Assembly (NCBI RefSeq): GCF_029955155.1
Contig: NZ_JAPNOZ010000012.1
Span: 860,797 to 924,796 of the forward strand
Reading direction: 5' to 3'
DNA: 64,000 nt
Source: Psychrobacillus sp. NEAU-3TGS
GTDB lineage: Bacteria; Bacillota; Bacilli; Bacillales_A; Planococcaceae
In this document: piece by piece, positions 44,079 through 53,734 of the stretch
Layout: each line of letters opens with the position of its first letter
Position numbering within the stretch: the stretch's first letter is position 1
Program-made: the position numbers and the translations under genes
The notes under the pieces: model-generated
The model's input: only the letters and a program-made list of their open reading frames with translations
Told to the model about the DNA's origin: nothing
Database searches by the model: none

Positions 44079-44927
44079 TTACGCATATTTCTGCTGGCTA
44101 ACTTTCTTTCTTTTTTTCAATTGTTTTTTTGCATGTGGATCAAACGCATCTCTTATTCCATCCCCAAGCATATTCAACGCTAAAACTGTAAGGACAATTC
44201 CAAGCCCAGGGAATATAGAAAACCAAGGTGCCATCGAAATGTAAATTTGTGCTTCTTGAAGCATATTACCCCATGTCGGCGTAGTCGGATTTACTCCGAT
44301 ACCTAAGAAACTAAGCGCCGCTTCAGCAAGTATGGCTCTTGCAAAGGTAAACGTCCCCTGCACTATAATTGGGGATAATATATTCGGCAGTATATAAGTT
44401 GTCAAAATCACAAAATCACTTGCTCCTGTAGTTTTAGCAGCTTCGATATATTGAACATTTTTCACTTGAAGTACGGCAGCACGTACAATTCTCGTCATAA
44501 TTGGCCAAAATGCAAATCCTAATGCAATAATAATATTCGCAACCGAACCTCCAAGGGCAGCAACTAATGCCAATGCAAGTATTAACGCTGGAAAGGCTAA
44601 CATGCCATCCACAATTCGCATTATGATTGAATCCGCTTTTTTATAATAACCTGCTATTAAACCTGTGACCGTTCCCAAAAATGTCGCTACTACTGCCACG
44701 ACCGCTCCGACGATCAAAGAAACTCTTGCGGCATATATAGTTCGGATAAATATATCCCTACCAAAGTGATCGGTACCAAACCAATGTTCACTCGACGGGC
44801 TAAGTAAACGCAGAGTCGGATCGATAAAAGAAGGAGATGTCTGACTCCATAATGATGCAGTAATTGTTGCAATCGTTATTAGAAGAAGTATGCCAATTGA
44901 CAATAAATTTCTTTTCCGCTTCAGCAT
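44079..44927 (-). CDS. peptide ABC transporter permease, DppC/OppC type
   Basis: 282 residues with an N-terminal membrane segment and five more. WFGTDHFGRDIFIRTIYAARVSL and the EAA loop EAAKTTGASDFVILTTYILPNILSPI contact the ATPases. AAAGGGGGA precedes the ATG. Forms the channel with the DppB-type permease. Confidence 0.94.
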   Translation of the reverse strand: MLKRKRNLLSIGILLLITIATITASLWSQTSPSFIDPTLRLLSPSSEHWFGTDHFGRDIFIRTIYAARVSLIVGAVVAVVATFLGTVTGLIAGYYKKADSIIMRIVDGMLAFPALILALALVAALGGSVANIIIALGFAFWPIMTRIVRAAVLQVKNVQYIEAAKTTGASDFVILTTYILPNILSPIIVQGTFTFARAILAEAALSFLGIGVNPTTPTWGNMLQEAQIYISMAPWFSIFPGLGIVLTVLALNMLGDGIRDAFDPHAKKQLKKRKKVSQQKYA

Positions 44928-44958
44928 TTAATAATCCCCCTTTCCAATTTTTCAGACA

Positions 44959-45903
44959 TTAATCATACCGAATTCTCGGATCCAAAAATGTATATAGTAG
45001 ATCCACTAACAAGTTAACTATTACATATACAACCGCGATAAATAAGATAACGCCTTGAATTATTGGATAATCTCGTCTATAAATAGAATCGACTAATAAT
45101 TGGCCCATTCCTGGTATTGTAAACATCGTTTCAATGATAACTGTACCTCCAAGTAAGCCCGCGACCATTGCGCCAATTACCGTTGTCGTCGGAATGAGTG
45201 CATTGGAAAAAACATGTTTCATTAACACGATACTTTCTTTCACGCCTTTTGCACGAGCAGTTCTAATATAATCCTGGTTTACCGATTCAAGCATACCGTC
45301 TCTAAGCATCCTTGCCACTAAACCAATCTCAACAGCAGCCAGGACGAACGAAGGTAATATCAAATGATACAACCACTGAAAAATTCCGTCTGCCATCGGG
45401 ATATAACCTGCTACAGGGAACAACGGAATAGAAACCGCAAACCCAAGTACTAATAGCATCGCAAACCAAAACTCTGGAATAGAAACCCCTAGAAGAGAGA
45501 TAGATATAAATAATGGATCTATTAATGTATTTCGTTTCCAAACAGCGGCTATAGCGATTGGAATCGAGATTACTAAGATCATAATTATAGATACAATCGT
45601 AATACTAAAAGTTGGACCAAGACGTCCTATAATAATATCTAACACAGGTTCAGACGAATAAACAGATTGACCAAAGTCACCTGTCACAATATCCTTAACC
45701 CAGTTAACATATTGCATAACTACTGGTTGATCCAATCCTAATTGCTCTTCCAGTTGCTTAATACTTTCTTCTGAAGCATCTTCCCCTAAAATAAGATGGG
45801 CTGGATTTCCTGGTGTCAAATGAATAATCATAAACACAATAATACTCACGATGAACATTACTGGTATTAATGAAAACAATCTTCTAATCGTGTATTGTAG
45901 CAA
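44959..45903 (-). CDS. peptide ABC transporter permease, DppB/OppB type
   Basis: 314 residues: MLQYTIRRLFSLIPVMFIVSIIVFMIIHLTPGNPAHLILGEDAS is the classic DppB N-terminus, with the EAA loop RTARAKGVKESIVLMKHVFSNALIP. TTG start at 45903, with AGGTGAGAGG upstream. Confidence 0.94.
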   Translation of the reverse strand: MLQYTIRRLFSLIPVMFIVSIIVFMIIHLTPGNPAHLILGEDASEESIKQLEEQLGLDQPVVMQYVNWVKDIVTGDFGQSVYSSEPVLDIIIGRLGPTFSITIVSIIMILVISIPIAIAAVWKRNTLIDPLFISISLLGVSIPEFWFAMLLVLGFAVSIPLFPVAGYIPMADGIFQWLYHLILPSFVLAAVEIGLVARMLRDGMLESVNQDYIRTARAKGVKESIVLMKHVFSNALIPTTTVIGAMVAGLLGGTVIIETMFTIPGMGQLLVDSIYRRDYPIIQGVILFIAVVYVIVNLLVDLLYTFLDPRIRYD

Positions 45904-45947
45904 TTCCCTCTCACCTCACAAGCAACTTTTTATATAAAAGCAATAAA

Positions 45948-45985
45948 GGAAAGCTTGTCAGAAATAGTACCCAACAAGCTTATCC
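45948..45985 (-). terminator. intercistronic hairpin between binding protein and permease genes
   Basis: AAGCTTGT (45951) pairs with ACAAGCTT (45974), extended by GGA and TCC. Weak T content follows, so partial termination or 3'-end protection, as is common after binding-protein genes, is likely. Confidence 0.6.
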
Positions 45986-45995
45986 TTCAACTAAA

Positions 45996-47609
45996 CTATT
46001 CAGCTTTCCAAGTATTCCAGAATCGTTGACCTAACCAGTTTTCATAGTTTTTAATTTTATTTGTTTTAATATCTAGTGTAGTTAGATTCGCAATTTTAAT
46101 AAATGGAAGCTCATCGTTGACAGTTTGGTTCATTTCGGTAAGGATTTCTTTTTGTTGTTCTCCTGTCTCAGCTTCTCCCCACTGAACAATTAAGTCAGAC
46201 CAACGTGGACTCTCATACCAACCACTACTTTGTATATTTGGTACAAGCATCCCTAATTCGTTTGGAGAGAAACGAGTAGACCATCCGATAACTACTAAAT
46301 CCCAGTTTGCAGGATCTCCCCATTTTTCAAGATACGTTGCCCATTCATAAGAAATAAGTTCTACTTTGAAACCAACCTCTTCTAGTTGCTGTTTAGCCAC
46401 TTGTGCGATTTTATTGTATTCTTCCGAGTTGCTAGAATACACTACTTTTAATGTTTCTCCATTGTAGCTCGATTCCTCTAACAGTTTTTTCGCAAGCTCT
46501 TTGTCATATGCCAAGTAGTCATCCGAACCTTTATCTGAATATAGTTCTACTTGTTCAGGAACGAAAAGCGCGCCATCTAATTGATAAAACTCTTCAGAGC
46601 CATATGTTGCTTCTGCAATAACTTTTTTATCTAAAGCATGATTTAAAGCTTGGCGTACTTTAATATCGTTAAAAGGAGCTTCTGATTTATCTGGTGTAAT
46701 GGTCGAATAGCCATTCATATAAGTTACAGGATCAACATTCGGTGTACTTGCAACTACCTCATTTAAATCTGTAGGAATGGATTGGCCATAATCATACAAA
46801 CCAGTTTTCAATCCGTTTAGTATTACTTGTGGATCTTTAACAATCATAAATTTAATTTCATTGAAATAAGCGGTTTTCTTGCCTGTTAATCCGCCCCAGT
46901 CTTCCTCTTCACGTGCTGAGTAATCAGCAAATTTTTTCACAACGATTTCTTGACCTCTATCCCACTTCTCAAATGCGTATGGACCAGTTCCTATTAAATG
47001 CTCTGGTTTCAAGGGTTGCTCACCAGCCGCTTCCGCAACTTTAGCTGGAATAATGATAAGTGCAGATTTTGGTGCAGCAAAATCTGCTAGTAAAGAGTTG
47101 TATGGTTCTATAAGCTTTACTTGGACTTCATTTTCTGAAGTAGCAGTAACCGACTCGATGTGAGTAAACGTTGTTTTACCAACTGACGATATTTTCCCCC
47201 AACGTTCAATAGAAGCAACTACATCTTCTGCAGTAAGTACTGAACCATCGTGGAATTTAACACCTTCACGTACTTTTATCGTATAAAGCGTTCTGTCTTC
47301 ATTCACCTCATAGCCCTCTGCTAACATTGGTTGGATAGCAAAATCGTTATCCAATGCAAATAGCATCTCGAAAATATGCCATGCTACGTCTCTTGTTGGT
47401 GATGCTCCAGTATAACTCCAATCGAGTGTATCCGGATCTGATGCATACGCAACTTTTAGCGTTTCACTTACTACTGGTTCTCCTGCATCCTCTTCTTCAT
47501 TACCCGTTTTACTTGTATTAGCCTCATTATTAGAGCATGCTGCTAATCCTATTATTAATAGTATTCCTACAATTGCCGTCATCCATTTATTTCTCTTAAT
47601 AGATTGCAT
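45996..47609 (-). CDS. peptide ABC transporter substrate-binding lipoprotein, DppA/OppA type
   Basis: 537 residues: signal peptide with lipobox LIIGLAACSNN (Cys near residue 26), then an SBP_bac_5 domain with DRTLYTIKVREGVKFHDGSVLTAEDVVASIERWG and PFNDIKVRQALNHALDKKVIAEATYG. Anchored outside the membrane, it delivers di- or oligopeptides or related ligands (nickel, glutathione and opines are alternatives). AAGGAGG precedes ATG 47609. Confidence 0.93.
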   Translation of the reverse strand: MQSIKRNKWMTAIVGILLIIGLAACSNNEANTSKTGNEEEDAGEPVVSETLKVAYASDPDTLDWSYTGASPTRDVAWHIFEMLFALDNDFAIQPMLAEGYEVNEDRTLYTIKVREGVKFHDGSVLTAEDVVASIERWGKISSVGKTTFTHIESVTATSENEVQVKLIEPYNSLLADFAAPKSALIIIPAKVAEAAGEQPLKPEHLIGTGPYAFEKWDRGQEIVVKKFADYSAREEEDWGGLTGKKTAYFNEIKFMIVKDPQVILNGLKTGLYDYGQSIPTDLNEVVASTPNVDPVTYMNGYSTITPDKSEAPFNDIKVRQALNHALDKKVIAEATYGSEEFYQLDGALFVPEQVELYSDKGSDDYLAYDKELAKKLLEESSYNGETLKVVYSSNSEEYNKIAQVAKQQLEEVGFKVELISYEWATYLEKWGDPANWDLVVIGWSTRFSPNELGMLVPNIQSSGWYESPRWSDLIVQWGEAETGEQQKEILTEMNQTVNDELPFIKIANLTTLDIKTNKIKNYENWLGQRFWNTWKAE

Positions 47610-47794
47610 GATTATCCTCCTTGCAATATGTTTTATCGTTGGTAGCTTTATTTACCCTAAATTTTTATTCAGATAATTTAATCCCTACAAAACCGATAAG
47701 AATATAATGCACTAAACCGATAGAATATTCAATACATAAATAAATAATCATAATATTCTGTTTTTTATGACTGTATTTTTATATCCACATACTT

Positions 47795-47842
47795 AAAAAC
47801 GTTTAGCTGGTGTGATTTCCTCACACCCTCTAAACGTTTTTT
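47795..47842 (-). terminator. terminator between the MBL hydrolase and the ABC operon
   Basis: Outer stem AAACGTTTAG with CTAAACGTTT and inner stem GGTGTGA with TCACACC; T tract on the minus strand. Separates the MBL gene from the binding-protein gene. Confidence 0.88.
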
Positions 47843-47851
47843 GATTATTTT

Positions 47852-48709
47852 TTACTGATTGTGTCCATCTATATATTTTCCGTAATCAGGCATAGCGATT
47901 TTTTCAAAATCTGTTACCAATAGTCGTAGGTTACTCGTTAACAAATCACCTGACATCGGTAATCCATGACCAGTAACCGCAATTTTTGGATTTAATTCTG
48001 CTAATTTTTCCACCGACTCTCTAGCTGCCACCCAATCGGTAGTAAGGTATCTCGGTGGACCACTAATTTCCTGCTCCTGTGTTAGCACTTTATATAAGTA
48101 TTCTTGTTTCACCGTTACAAACGCATCACCAGCTATTAATAGTCCATCTTTTTCTCTATAAAAAGAGACATGTCCTGGGGAATGACCAGGGGTATGAATC
48201 CATCTAAAATCTGGCATATGTGGTATGGTTCCATCCGAAGGCAACTCTTTTATGTTATTGCCTAAATTTATTGGATCAATAGGAAACATAGGGGACATTT
48301 TAGCTACCATACCACCTTCTACAGTAGGGTCTGGCTTAGGATAACTTTCTTTTCCCGTTAAGAAAGGCAACTCTAATGAATGTGCATAAACTGGAACTTC
48401 CCACTTGTTCACTAACTCAATGATGCCACCTACATGATCAAAATGTCCGTGAGTTAAAATGATAGCACTTGGTTTACTACCTGTTCCAAAACGTTTCTCA
48501 ACTGCAGAAATAATATCATTTGCAGAGTGTGGCATACCTGCATCTACCAGCACAAACTCATTAGAATCAGGCTTTCCGACTAAACAAATATTGACGATTT
48601 GTACTGTATGACAATAGATATCCGGCAGAACTTCTATCCCTATTCCGCTTGCAATCGATGTTGCTGGAATAAATTTATAATCATCCCCATATGAAATATT
48701 AGAATCCAT
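47852..48709 (-). CDS. MBL-fold metallo-hydrolase
   Basis: 285 residues: metal motif LTHGHFDHVGG near residues 88-98, later HTPGHSPGHVSFY, LLIAGDAFV and VTGHGLPM. This is a glyoxalase II/quorum-quenching-lactonase-like group, substrate unknown. GAGGGTACTT precedes ATG 48709. A terminator lies on its 3' side before the ABC operon. Its 5' side faces the divergent T-box leader of argS. Confidence 0.85.
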   Translation of the reverse strand: MDSNISYGDDYKFIPATSIASGIGIEVLPDIYCHTVQIVNICLVGKPDSNEFVLVDAGMPHSANDIISAVEKRFGTGSKPSAIILTHGHFDHVGGIIELVNKWEVPVYAHSLELPFLTGKESYPKPDPTVEGGMVAKMSPMFPIDPINLGNNIKELPSDGTIPHMPDFRWIHTPGHSPGHVSFYREKDGLLIAGDAFVTVKQEYLYKVLTQEQEISGPPRYLTTDWVAARESVEKLAELNPKIAVTGHGLPMSGDLLTSNLRLLVTDFEKIAMPDYGKYIDGHNQ

Positions 48710-48828
48710 AAGTACCCTCTTTTCATTTTTATCATGGTTAGCTTTTCCCTTCTAAGTGAAACTATACCCTAATGCTTTTTTTCAAAACAATTTGACTTTT
48801 CTTCTTTCCTTTGGTAATTTTAAATACA

Positions 48829-49046
48829 ATATCTGAGAAAAAGAGAGTAACAATTTCCGATTAAGTAGCGAGCTAGGGATGGTGAAAGCCTAGTTAAGAA
48901 GAGTTGTGAACCGCACTTTGGAGATGCTTTTTAGAAAAGCCGGAGACTCACCGTTATAGAGAAAGTGGCCAAAATAGGCAAATTGAGTGGTACCGCGGAA
49001 GTTATGCTTTCGTCTCATTATTATGATGAGATGAAGGCTTTTTTTA
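48829..49046 (+). promoter_or_regulatory. T-box riboswitch (tRNA-Arg sensing) of argS
   Basis: Leader with the T-box TGAGTGGTACCGCGG at 48984-48998, upstream stem I elements (AAGTAGCGAGCTAG and the GATGGTGAAAG loop) and a terminator at 49006-49045 (GCTTTCGTCTCAT pairing with ATGAGATGAAGGC, then seven T). In the specifier loop GTGAACCGCAC, the triplet CGC (48912-48914) followed by A is an arginine codon, matching the downstream gene. Uncharged tRNA-Arg would stabilise the antiterminator and switch argS on. Confidence 0.95.
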
Positions 49047-49063
49047 GTTTAGGAGGAATTCAA

Positions 49064-50727
49064 TTGAAAAAAGAAATAGTAAGCATTCTTCAACGTTTTA
49101 CAACAGAAACAATTGATGACAGTATGATTGAAATCCCTGTATATGCTCATTTAGGGGACTATGCATTGCCTTGTTTTCCTTTAGCTAAAAAGCTTAGACA
49201 ATCTCCTATCCTGATTGCGCAGGAGCTTGCGGCGAATATTCAGGATGAAAGCATCGAAAAAATCGAAACAGTAAATGGGTATGTAAATATATTCATAAAA
49301 AGAGTGACATTTGGTCATTCGATATTAACCAACATTCTCAATCAAGGAAAACAATATGGATCTTCCAATATAGGTGCTGGAGGAATTGTCTCAATTGATA
49401 TGTCCTCCCCTAATATTGCAAAACCATTTTCTATGGGGCATTTAAGATCTACAGTGATCGGAAATTCCATTGCGTTATTACATGAAAAAAGTGGCTATCA
49501 ACCTGTTAAAATCAATCATCTTGGCGATTGGGGTACCCAATTTGGGAAGCTGTTAGTAGCTTATCGATTATGGGGAAGTGAAAAGAAAGTACAAGAAGCT
49601 CCGATCGAAACGCTATTGGCTCTTTATGTTCGCTTTCATGAAGAAGCTAAAATAGATGACTCCTTAAACGACAAAGGAAGAGCAGCATTTAAATCGTTAG
49701 AAGATGGTGATACAGAAGCATTAGCACTTTGGGATTGGTTTCGTACCGAATCATTGAAAGAATTTCAAAAAATATATGACTTACTTGGTGTATCATTTGA
49801 TTCTTTCCAAGGGGAAGCTTATTACAATGATAAAATGGAACCTATTGTTGAAGAGCTACTTGAAAAGAATCTCTTAGTCGAATCAGATGGTGCACTAGTA
49901 GTAGATGTTGGAGAACATTTACCCCCATGCCTTATCAAGAAATCCGATGGCGCTACTTTATATGCGACAAGGGATATTACTGCTGCTATTCACCGGAAGC
50001 ATACTTATAACTTCGTCAAGTCATTGTACGTAGTAGGAATGAACAAAGCTTACACTTCGCACAGCTAAAAATTGTATTAAACAAAATGGGATATCCATGG
50101 TCAGATGCTATTCGACATATCCCTTTTGGTCTAATCCTAAAGGACGGAAAAAAATTATCGACGCGCAAAGGAAAGATTATTCTATTAGAAGAAGTGTTGA
50201 GTGAAGCCATTCTCTTGGCTGAAAAAACAATCGAAGAAAAAAACCCTTCATTAATCAATAAAAAAGAAGTGGCAAAAGCAGTAGGGGTCGGTGCCGTCAT
50301 TTTCAGTGATTTAAAACAACACCGAAAGCATGATATCGAATTTGATTTAAAGAAAATGCTACAAACAGAAGGTGAAACTGGACCTTATGTTCAATACACC
50401 TATGCAAGAGCGTGTTCCATTTTAAGAAAAGCATCTGCTCCAAACACTTTTGAAATAACGGATGTAAATGATTACGAGTGGGAAGTCATTAAGTCCCTCC
50501 AGCAGTTCCCATCGGTTATTTTACGAGCTACAGATGAATACGATCCATCCTTACTGGCAAAATATGCAGTGCATTTGGCACAATCCTTTAATTCTTTTTA
50601 TGGTAATGTGCAAATCATGACCGATACCAAGCATTTATCGTATCGCATCGGGCTCGTTCAATCTGTTGTAATTGTATTAGAAGAATCATTAAGACTACTC
50701 GGTATAAAAGCCCCTGCGGAAATGTAA
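49064..50727 (+). pseudogene. argS: arginyl-tRNA synthetase, frameshifted mid-gene
   Basis: Class I synthetase: N-terminal additional domain, HIGH-like NIAKPFSMGHLRSTVIGN, KMSKS-like KKLSTRKGK and a C-terminal DALR anticodon-binding domain (YTYARACSILRKA). Start TTG 49064 after AGGAGG, behind the T-box; the frame further upstream lies in the leader RNA. The frame breaks at AA 50038-50039. With two A it reads VVGMNKAYTSHS and stops at 50068; with three A it reads VVGNEQSLHFAQLKIVLNKMGYPW and runs to 50727 (554 residues). Loss of the KMSKS and anticodon domains would be lethal unless another argS exists, so an assembly error is likely. Confidence 0.9.
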
Positions 50728-50807
50728 TATACCCAAAAACTACTGTCGAAAGTCCAATTCCCCTATTCTTTTATGAATAAGTTAATCAATAGGGGAGGTG
50801 AAATTAA

Positions 50808-51416
50808 TTGGATAATAATCAGCCATGTAGTAAATGTGGTAAAGTTCATACTAATAGAGGCAGAAGAGGTCCAATGGGTCCAGAAGGTCCTCGAGGAATC
50901 CAAGGACCTCCTGGTGAACGAGGTGAAAGAGGGCCACGAGGATTTATGGGATTGGAAGGTCCTATAGGGAAAACAGGTGCTCAAGGACCACCAGGTGGAA
51001 TTGCTGAATTTGCTTACATTTATAACATTGGTGAACAACGTATTCATCAGGAAGAGGATATTTCCTTCGATTCAAATGGCCTTTTAACACAAGGGATTTC
51101 ACATAATGCTGGAGAGTCTAACATTAAAATTAAGTATGGTGGTATATACGAAATTATCTACCACGTTACTGGCAAACAATCGAATCAGTTAACGTTATTT
51201 GCTAACGGAATCGAAGCAACCAATACGACCTTTGGTACAGAGGACGGAAATGCCCCCAATATAGGTATCCAAATCCTCCAATTAGAGGATAACACGGAGC
51301 TAACCCTTAGAAATCATACATCTACTCCTAGCCATCTCGACTTACCGGGAAACGCGGGAGGCACCCAAAATAACGTCAACGCAGCATTGACGATTAAAAA
51401 GCTTTCTACTAAGTAA
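50808..51416 (+). CDS. collagen-like repeat protein with BclA-type C-terminal domain
   Basis: 202 residues: a short Cys-containing head ([18 protein letters not shown]), about 14 Gly-X-Y triplets ([25 protein letters not shown] and on), and a C-terminal 130-residue beta-rich domain like the TNF-like trimer of exosporium glycoproteins ([35 protein letters not shown]). Likely a spore-surface filament protein in a spore-former. TTG start after GGGGAGGTG. It lies 80 bp after argS, with a terminator on its 3' side; no sporulation promoter was identified. Confidence 0.86.
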   Translation: MDNNQPCSKCGKVHTNRGRRGPMGPEGPRGIQGPPGERGERGPRGFMGLEGPIGKTGAQGPPGGIAEFAYIYNIGEQRIHQEEDISFDSNGLLTQGISHNAGESNIKIKYGGIYEIIYHVTGKQSNQLTLFANGIEATNTTFGTEDGNAPNIGIQILQLEDNTELTLRNHTSTPSHLDLPGNAGGTQNNVNAALTIKKLSTK

Positions 51417-51433
51417 TATTATAGAATAATTCA

Positions 51434-51478
51434 AAAAAAAAACATCTTGCCCTTTCTTTCATTCGGCAAGATGTTTTT
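51434..51478 (+). terminator. bidirectional terminator
   Basis: AAACATCTTGCC and GGCAAGATGTTT form a 12-bp stem with A and T tracts on the two sides. It separates the collagen-like gene from the convergent sulfur-salvage operon. Confidence 0.9.
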
Positions 51479-51493
51479 AATAGAAGTTCATCA

Positions 51494-52009
51494 TTATTTA
51501 TTTTTATAAAAGTTGTCAGGAATTGCTCCGAAATTTCTTTTATGATAAAGTAGTGGGTTTTTATCTTCATTATGAATGTGGATAACTTCCCCAATAAAAA
51601 TGATGTGGTCTCCGGCATCAATTTGCTGCGCAGTTTTGCATTCCAATTGGGCAAGTGATCCAGACAACACAGGCAAATGTCTTGCCGATTCCTCCCACTC
51701 GCATTGACTAAAACGATTTTCTACCTTTGAAGCAAACAAACTACAAATATCCGCTTGATCGTCAGCCAAAATATTTACCGTAAATTTTTCCGCTTCTATA
51801 AATACAGGATAGGAGCCCGACTTTTTATCAATGGACCATAATATAAGTAAAGGATCTAGAGAAACAGAAGCGAATGAATTGACCGTTAACCCTACTGGAT
51901 TATTTGCCTGATCAAAAGTGGTCACTACTGTTACGCCAGTCGGATAATTTCCTAAAGCTTTTTTGAATTCATCTTGTGCAGATCCTACATTTACATTTAC
52001 ACTTACCAT
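51494..52009 (-). CDS. flavin reductase family protein
   Basis: 171 residues of the FMN-binding flavin-reductase-like fold: FKKALGNYPTGVTVVTT, GLTVNSFASVSLDPLLILWSID and the C-terminal YHKRNFG. These enzymes supply reduced FMN to two-component monooxygenases. It ends the operon that encodes two such monooxygenases (56340 and 58155), making it their probable partner. Start ATG 52009, with GGGAGTG upstream. Confidence 0.88.
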   Translation of the reverse strand: MVSVNVNVGSAQDEFKKALGNYPTGVTVVTTFDQANNPVGLTVNSFASVSLDPLLILWSIDKKSGSYPVFIEAEKFTVNILADDQADICSLFASKVENRFSQCEWEESARHLPVLSGSLAQLECKTAQQIDAGDHIIFIGEVIHIHNEDKNPLLYHKRNFGAIPDNFYKNK

Positions 52010-52068
52010 TAAATACACTCCCATTCTTGTTTACTTTACAATCACAACGCGATGTTCAACCGGTTCTA

Positions 52069-52629
52069 TTAGTTTTTCTTTCGGGGATGAAATAGGATTG
52101 CCAATGGTAGTTGAGCAATAAGTTCCCATTTTTCTTGTATCCCCCAAGATTCTTTCACTTCTTTTGATAGTGTAGGATAGATGTGTTGTAAACTCGCTCC
52201 AAATCCTTCTTGTTCAAGTGCCGTCCAAACTAGATACTGTAACATGCCAGATGCTTGGTGAGACCAAACAGGAAAGTGATCCTCTACACTTGTAAATTTC
52301 TTTTGGAATGATTCGACAATGGAATAATCTTCAAAGAACAACACTGTACCATAGCCGCTAGCAAAACCATCGAATCGACTTTGTGTAGAAGCAATCTTTT
52401 CCTCAGCAAGCCCTTCCTTTACTGATTTAAATGCTAGTTTCCAAAACTTTATATGCTGATCACCCAATAGCACAACAACCCTTCCTGTTTGGGAATTGAA
52501 TGCAGTAGGTGTGTGCTTTACTACTAAACTTATAATATCTTGGATTCTTTCATCTGAAATTATTTTTTCATCATTAATACCATATATTGAGCGTCTACTT
52601 TGAACAGCAGAATAAAAACTTTTGGTCAT
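52069..52629 (-). CDS. nitroreductase family protein
   Basis: 186 residues, FMN-dependent nitroreductase fold: FYSAVQSRRSIYGIND at the N-terminus (FMN phosphate contacts), TPTAFNSQTGRVVVLLG and the C-terminal LPLAILF. ATG 52629 follows AAGGGGCG. Resembles the YdgI/YodC size class. Its natural substrate here is unknown; inside an S-alkyl-cysteine operon it may reduce flavin or an oxidised intermediate. Confidence 0.86.
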   Translation of the reverse strand: MTKSFYSAVQSRRSIYGINDEKIISDERIQDIISLVVKHTPTAFNSQTGRVVVLLGDQHIKFWKLAFKSVKEGLAEEKIASTQSRFDGFASGYGTVLFFEDYSIVESFQKKFTSVEDHFPVWSHQASGMLQYLVWTALEQEGFGASLQHIYPTLSKEVKESWGIQEKWELIAQLPLAILFHPRKKN

Positions 52630-52652
52630 TTGGAATACGCCCCTTTCTTTCC

Positions 52653-53159
52653 TCATAATTCTAGTCGGAAGCATTTCACATGCACATCCGCGTTTTGAAA
52701 TTCTTTGGTTTCGTCTCGCTTAAATCCAAGATGTTCATACAATCGGATCGCTTGAGTCATGTTCTCACCTGAATGTAAATATAAATAGCTAGCCCCTTTT
52801 TCCTTCGCATAGCTGGCACTTTCCTTTAACAAAGCCTTCGCAATTCCTTTCCCTCTTGCTTTTGGACTAACCGCAAGCAACCTTACAATTGGATCTACTA
52901 TTCCAAGCTCCGGTCTTTGATAAGCTGCTTCTGAGTTCGTGAATAATTGCAATGTCCCTAAGAATTCCCCTTCGCTTTTTGCGACCAATACTCGATCTAT
53001 AGAAGGATTATCTAGTGAACGTTTAATACTTTCCAAATACACGTGCCAAACAGCTGTACTAAAATCACTTTCATATTGTCCATAACTTTCTACTAGCAAT
53101 TCCACTACCGCCTCTTTGTCGGCTTCCTTCAATCTATCAATCGTAATTACACTTGCCAT
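52653..53159 (-). CDS. GNAT family N-acetyltransferase (copy 2)
   Basis: 168 residues with the acetyl-CoA motif VSPKARGKGIAKALLKES and the C-terminal YEHLGFKRDETKEF. It is clearly paralogous to the next gene upstream (53190). In the related B. subtilis ytmI operon an N-acetyltransferase (SnaA/YtmI) acetylates S-alkyl-cysteines before oxidation. AGGAGGAATTGT precedes the ATG. Confidence 0.9.
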   Translation of the reverse strand: MASVITIDRLKEADKEAVVELLVESYGQYESDFSTAVWHVYLESIKRSLDNPSIDRVLVAKSEGEFLGTLQLFTNSEAAYQRPELGIVDPIVRLLAVSPKARGKGIAKALLKESASYAKEKGASYLYLHSGENMTQAIRLYEHLGFKRDETKEFQNADVHVKCFRLEL

Positions 53160-53189
53160 ACAATTCCTCCTAAAATGAGACTCTAAAAA

Positions 53190-53699
53190 CTAAATGTCCA
53201 ATCGATAGCATTTCACTACAAAATTCAATTTATTATACTCTTTCGATCTGTCTCGTTTAAAACCGAGATATTCATATAAACGGATTGCTTTAGACATTTT
53301 ATCGCTTGTATGTAAATAGATATGATTAGCACCAATTCCGCGTGCATATTTGATGCTCTCTTTCATCAATGCTTGTGCAATACCCTTCCCTCTTGCCGCC
53401 GGGCTAACAGCTAGCATACGAATGATAGGCGAGTCTATTTCTAAATCAGGTTTGTTATAAGCCGTTTCTGAGTTAGTAAATAACTGTAGTGTCCCCAAAA
53501 TTTCTTCCCCATCTTTAGCAACTAAAATTTTTTCTACTTTCGGATTATTTACAGAAGAAGTCAAATCATACGCATAATTTAGCCAATCTTGTATGTTTGC
53601 ATATGAATCCTTGTATTGTGAATAGCTTTCTACTAGTAAACGGCCAACTGCTTCTTTTTCTGTTTCCTGCACTACATCAATTGTTATCACACTTGTCAT
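53190..53699 (-). CDS. GNAT family N-acetyltransferase (copy 1)
   Basis: 169 residues, GNAT fold with VSPAARGKGIAQALMKES and YEYLGFKRDRSKEY. Aligned with the 52653 protein it is alike throughout (both begin ITIDxxxExxKEAVxxLLVESYxQY), so the pair arose by tandem duplication. Candidate S-alkyl-cysteine or S-succinocysteine N-acetyltransferase by context. TGGAGGTTTTGCT precedes the ATG. Confidence 0.9.
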   Translation of the reverse strand: MTSVITIDVVQETEKEAVGRLLVESYSQYKDSYANIQDWLNYAYDLTSSVNNPKVEKILVAKDGEEILGTLQLFTNSETAYNKPDLEIDSPIIRMLAVSPAARGKGIAQALMKESIKYARGIGANHIYLHTSDKMSKAIRLYEYLGFKRDRSKEYNKLNFVVKCYRLDI

Positions 53700-53734
53700 A
53701 GCAAAACCTCCATCTGTTTGTTTACAATCCTGGG

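Noticed and set aside
48965..49063. In-frame upstream extension of argS (MAKIGKLSGTAEV...)
   Set aside because: This stretch is the T-box antiterminator and terminator RNA; the real start is TTG 49064 after AGGAGG.
50763..51047. Antisense frame over the collagen-like gene
   Set aside because: It is the complement of the Gly-X-Y repeat, which keeps other frames open; no start signal.
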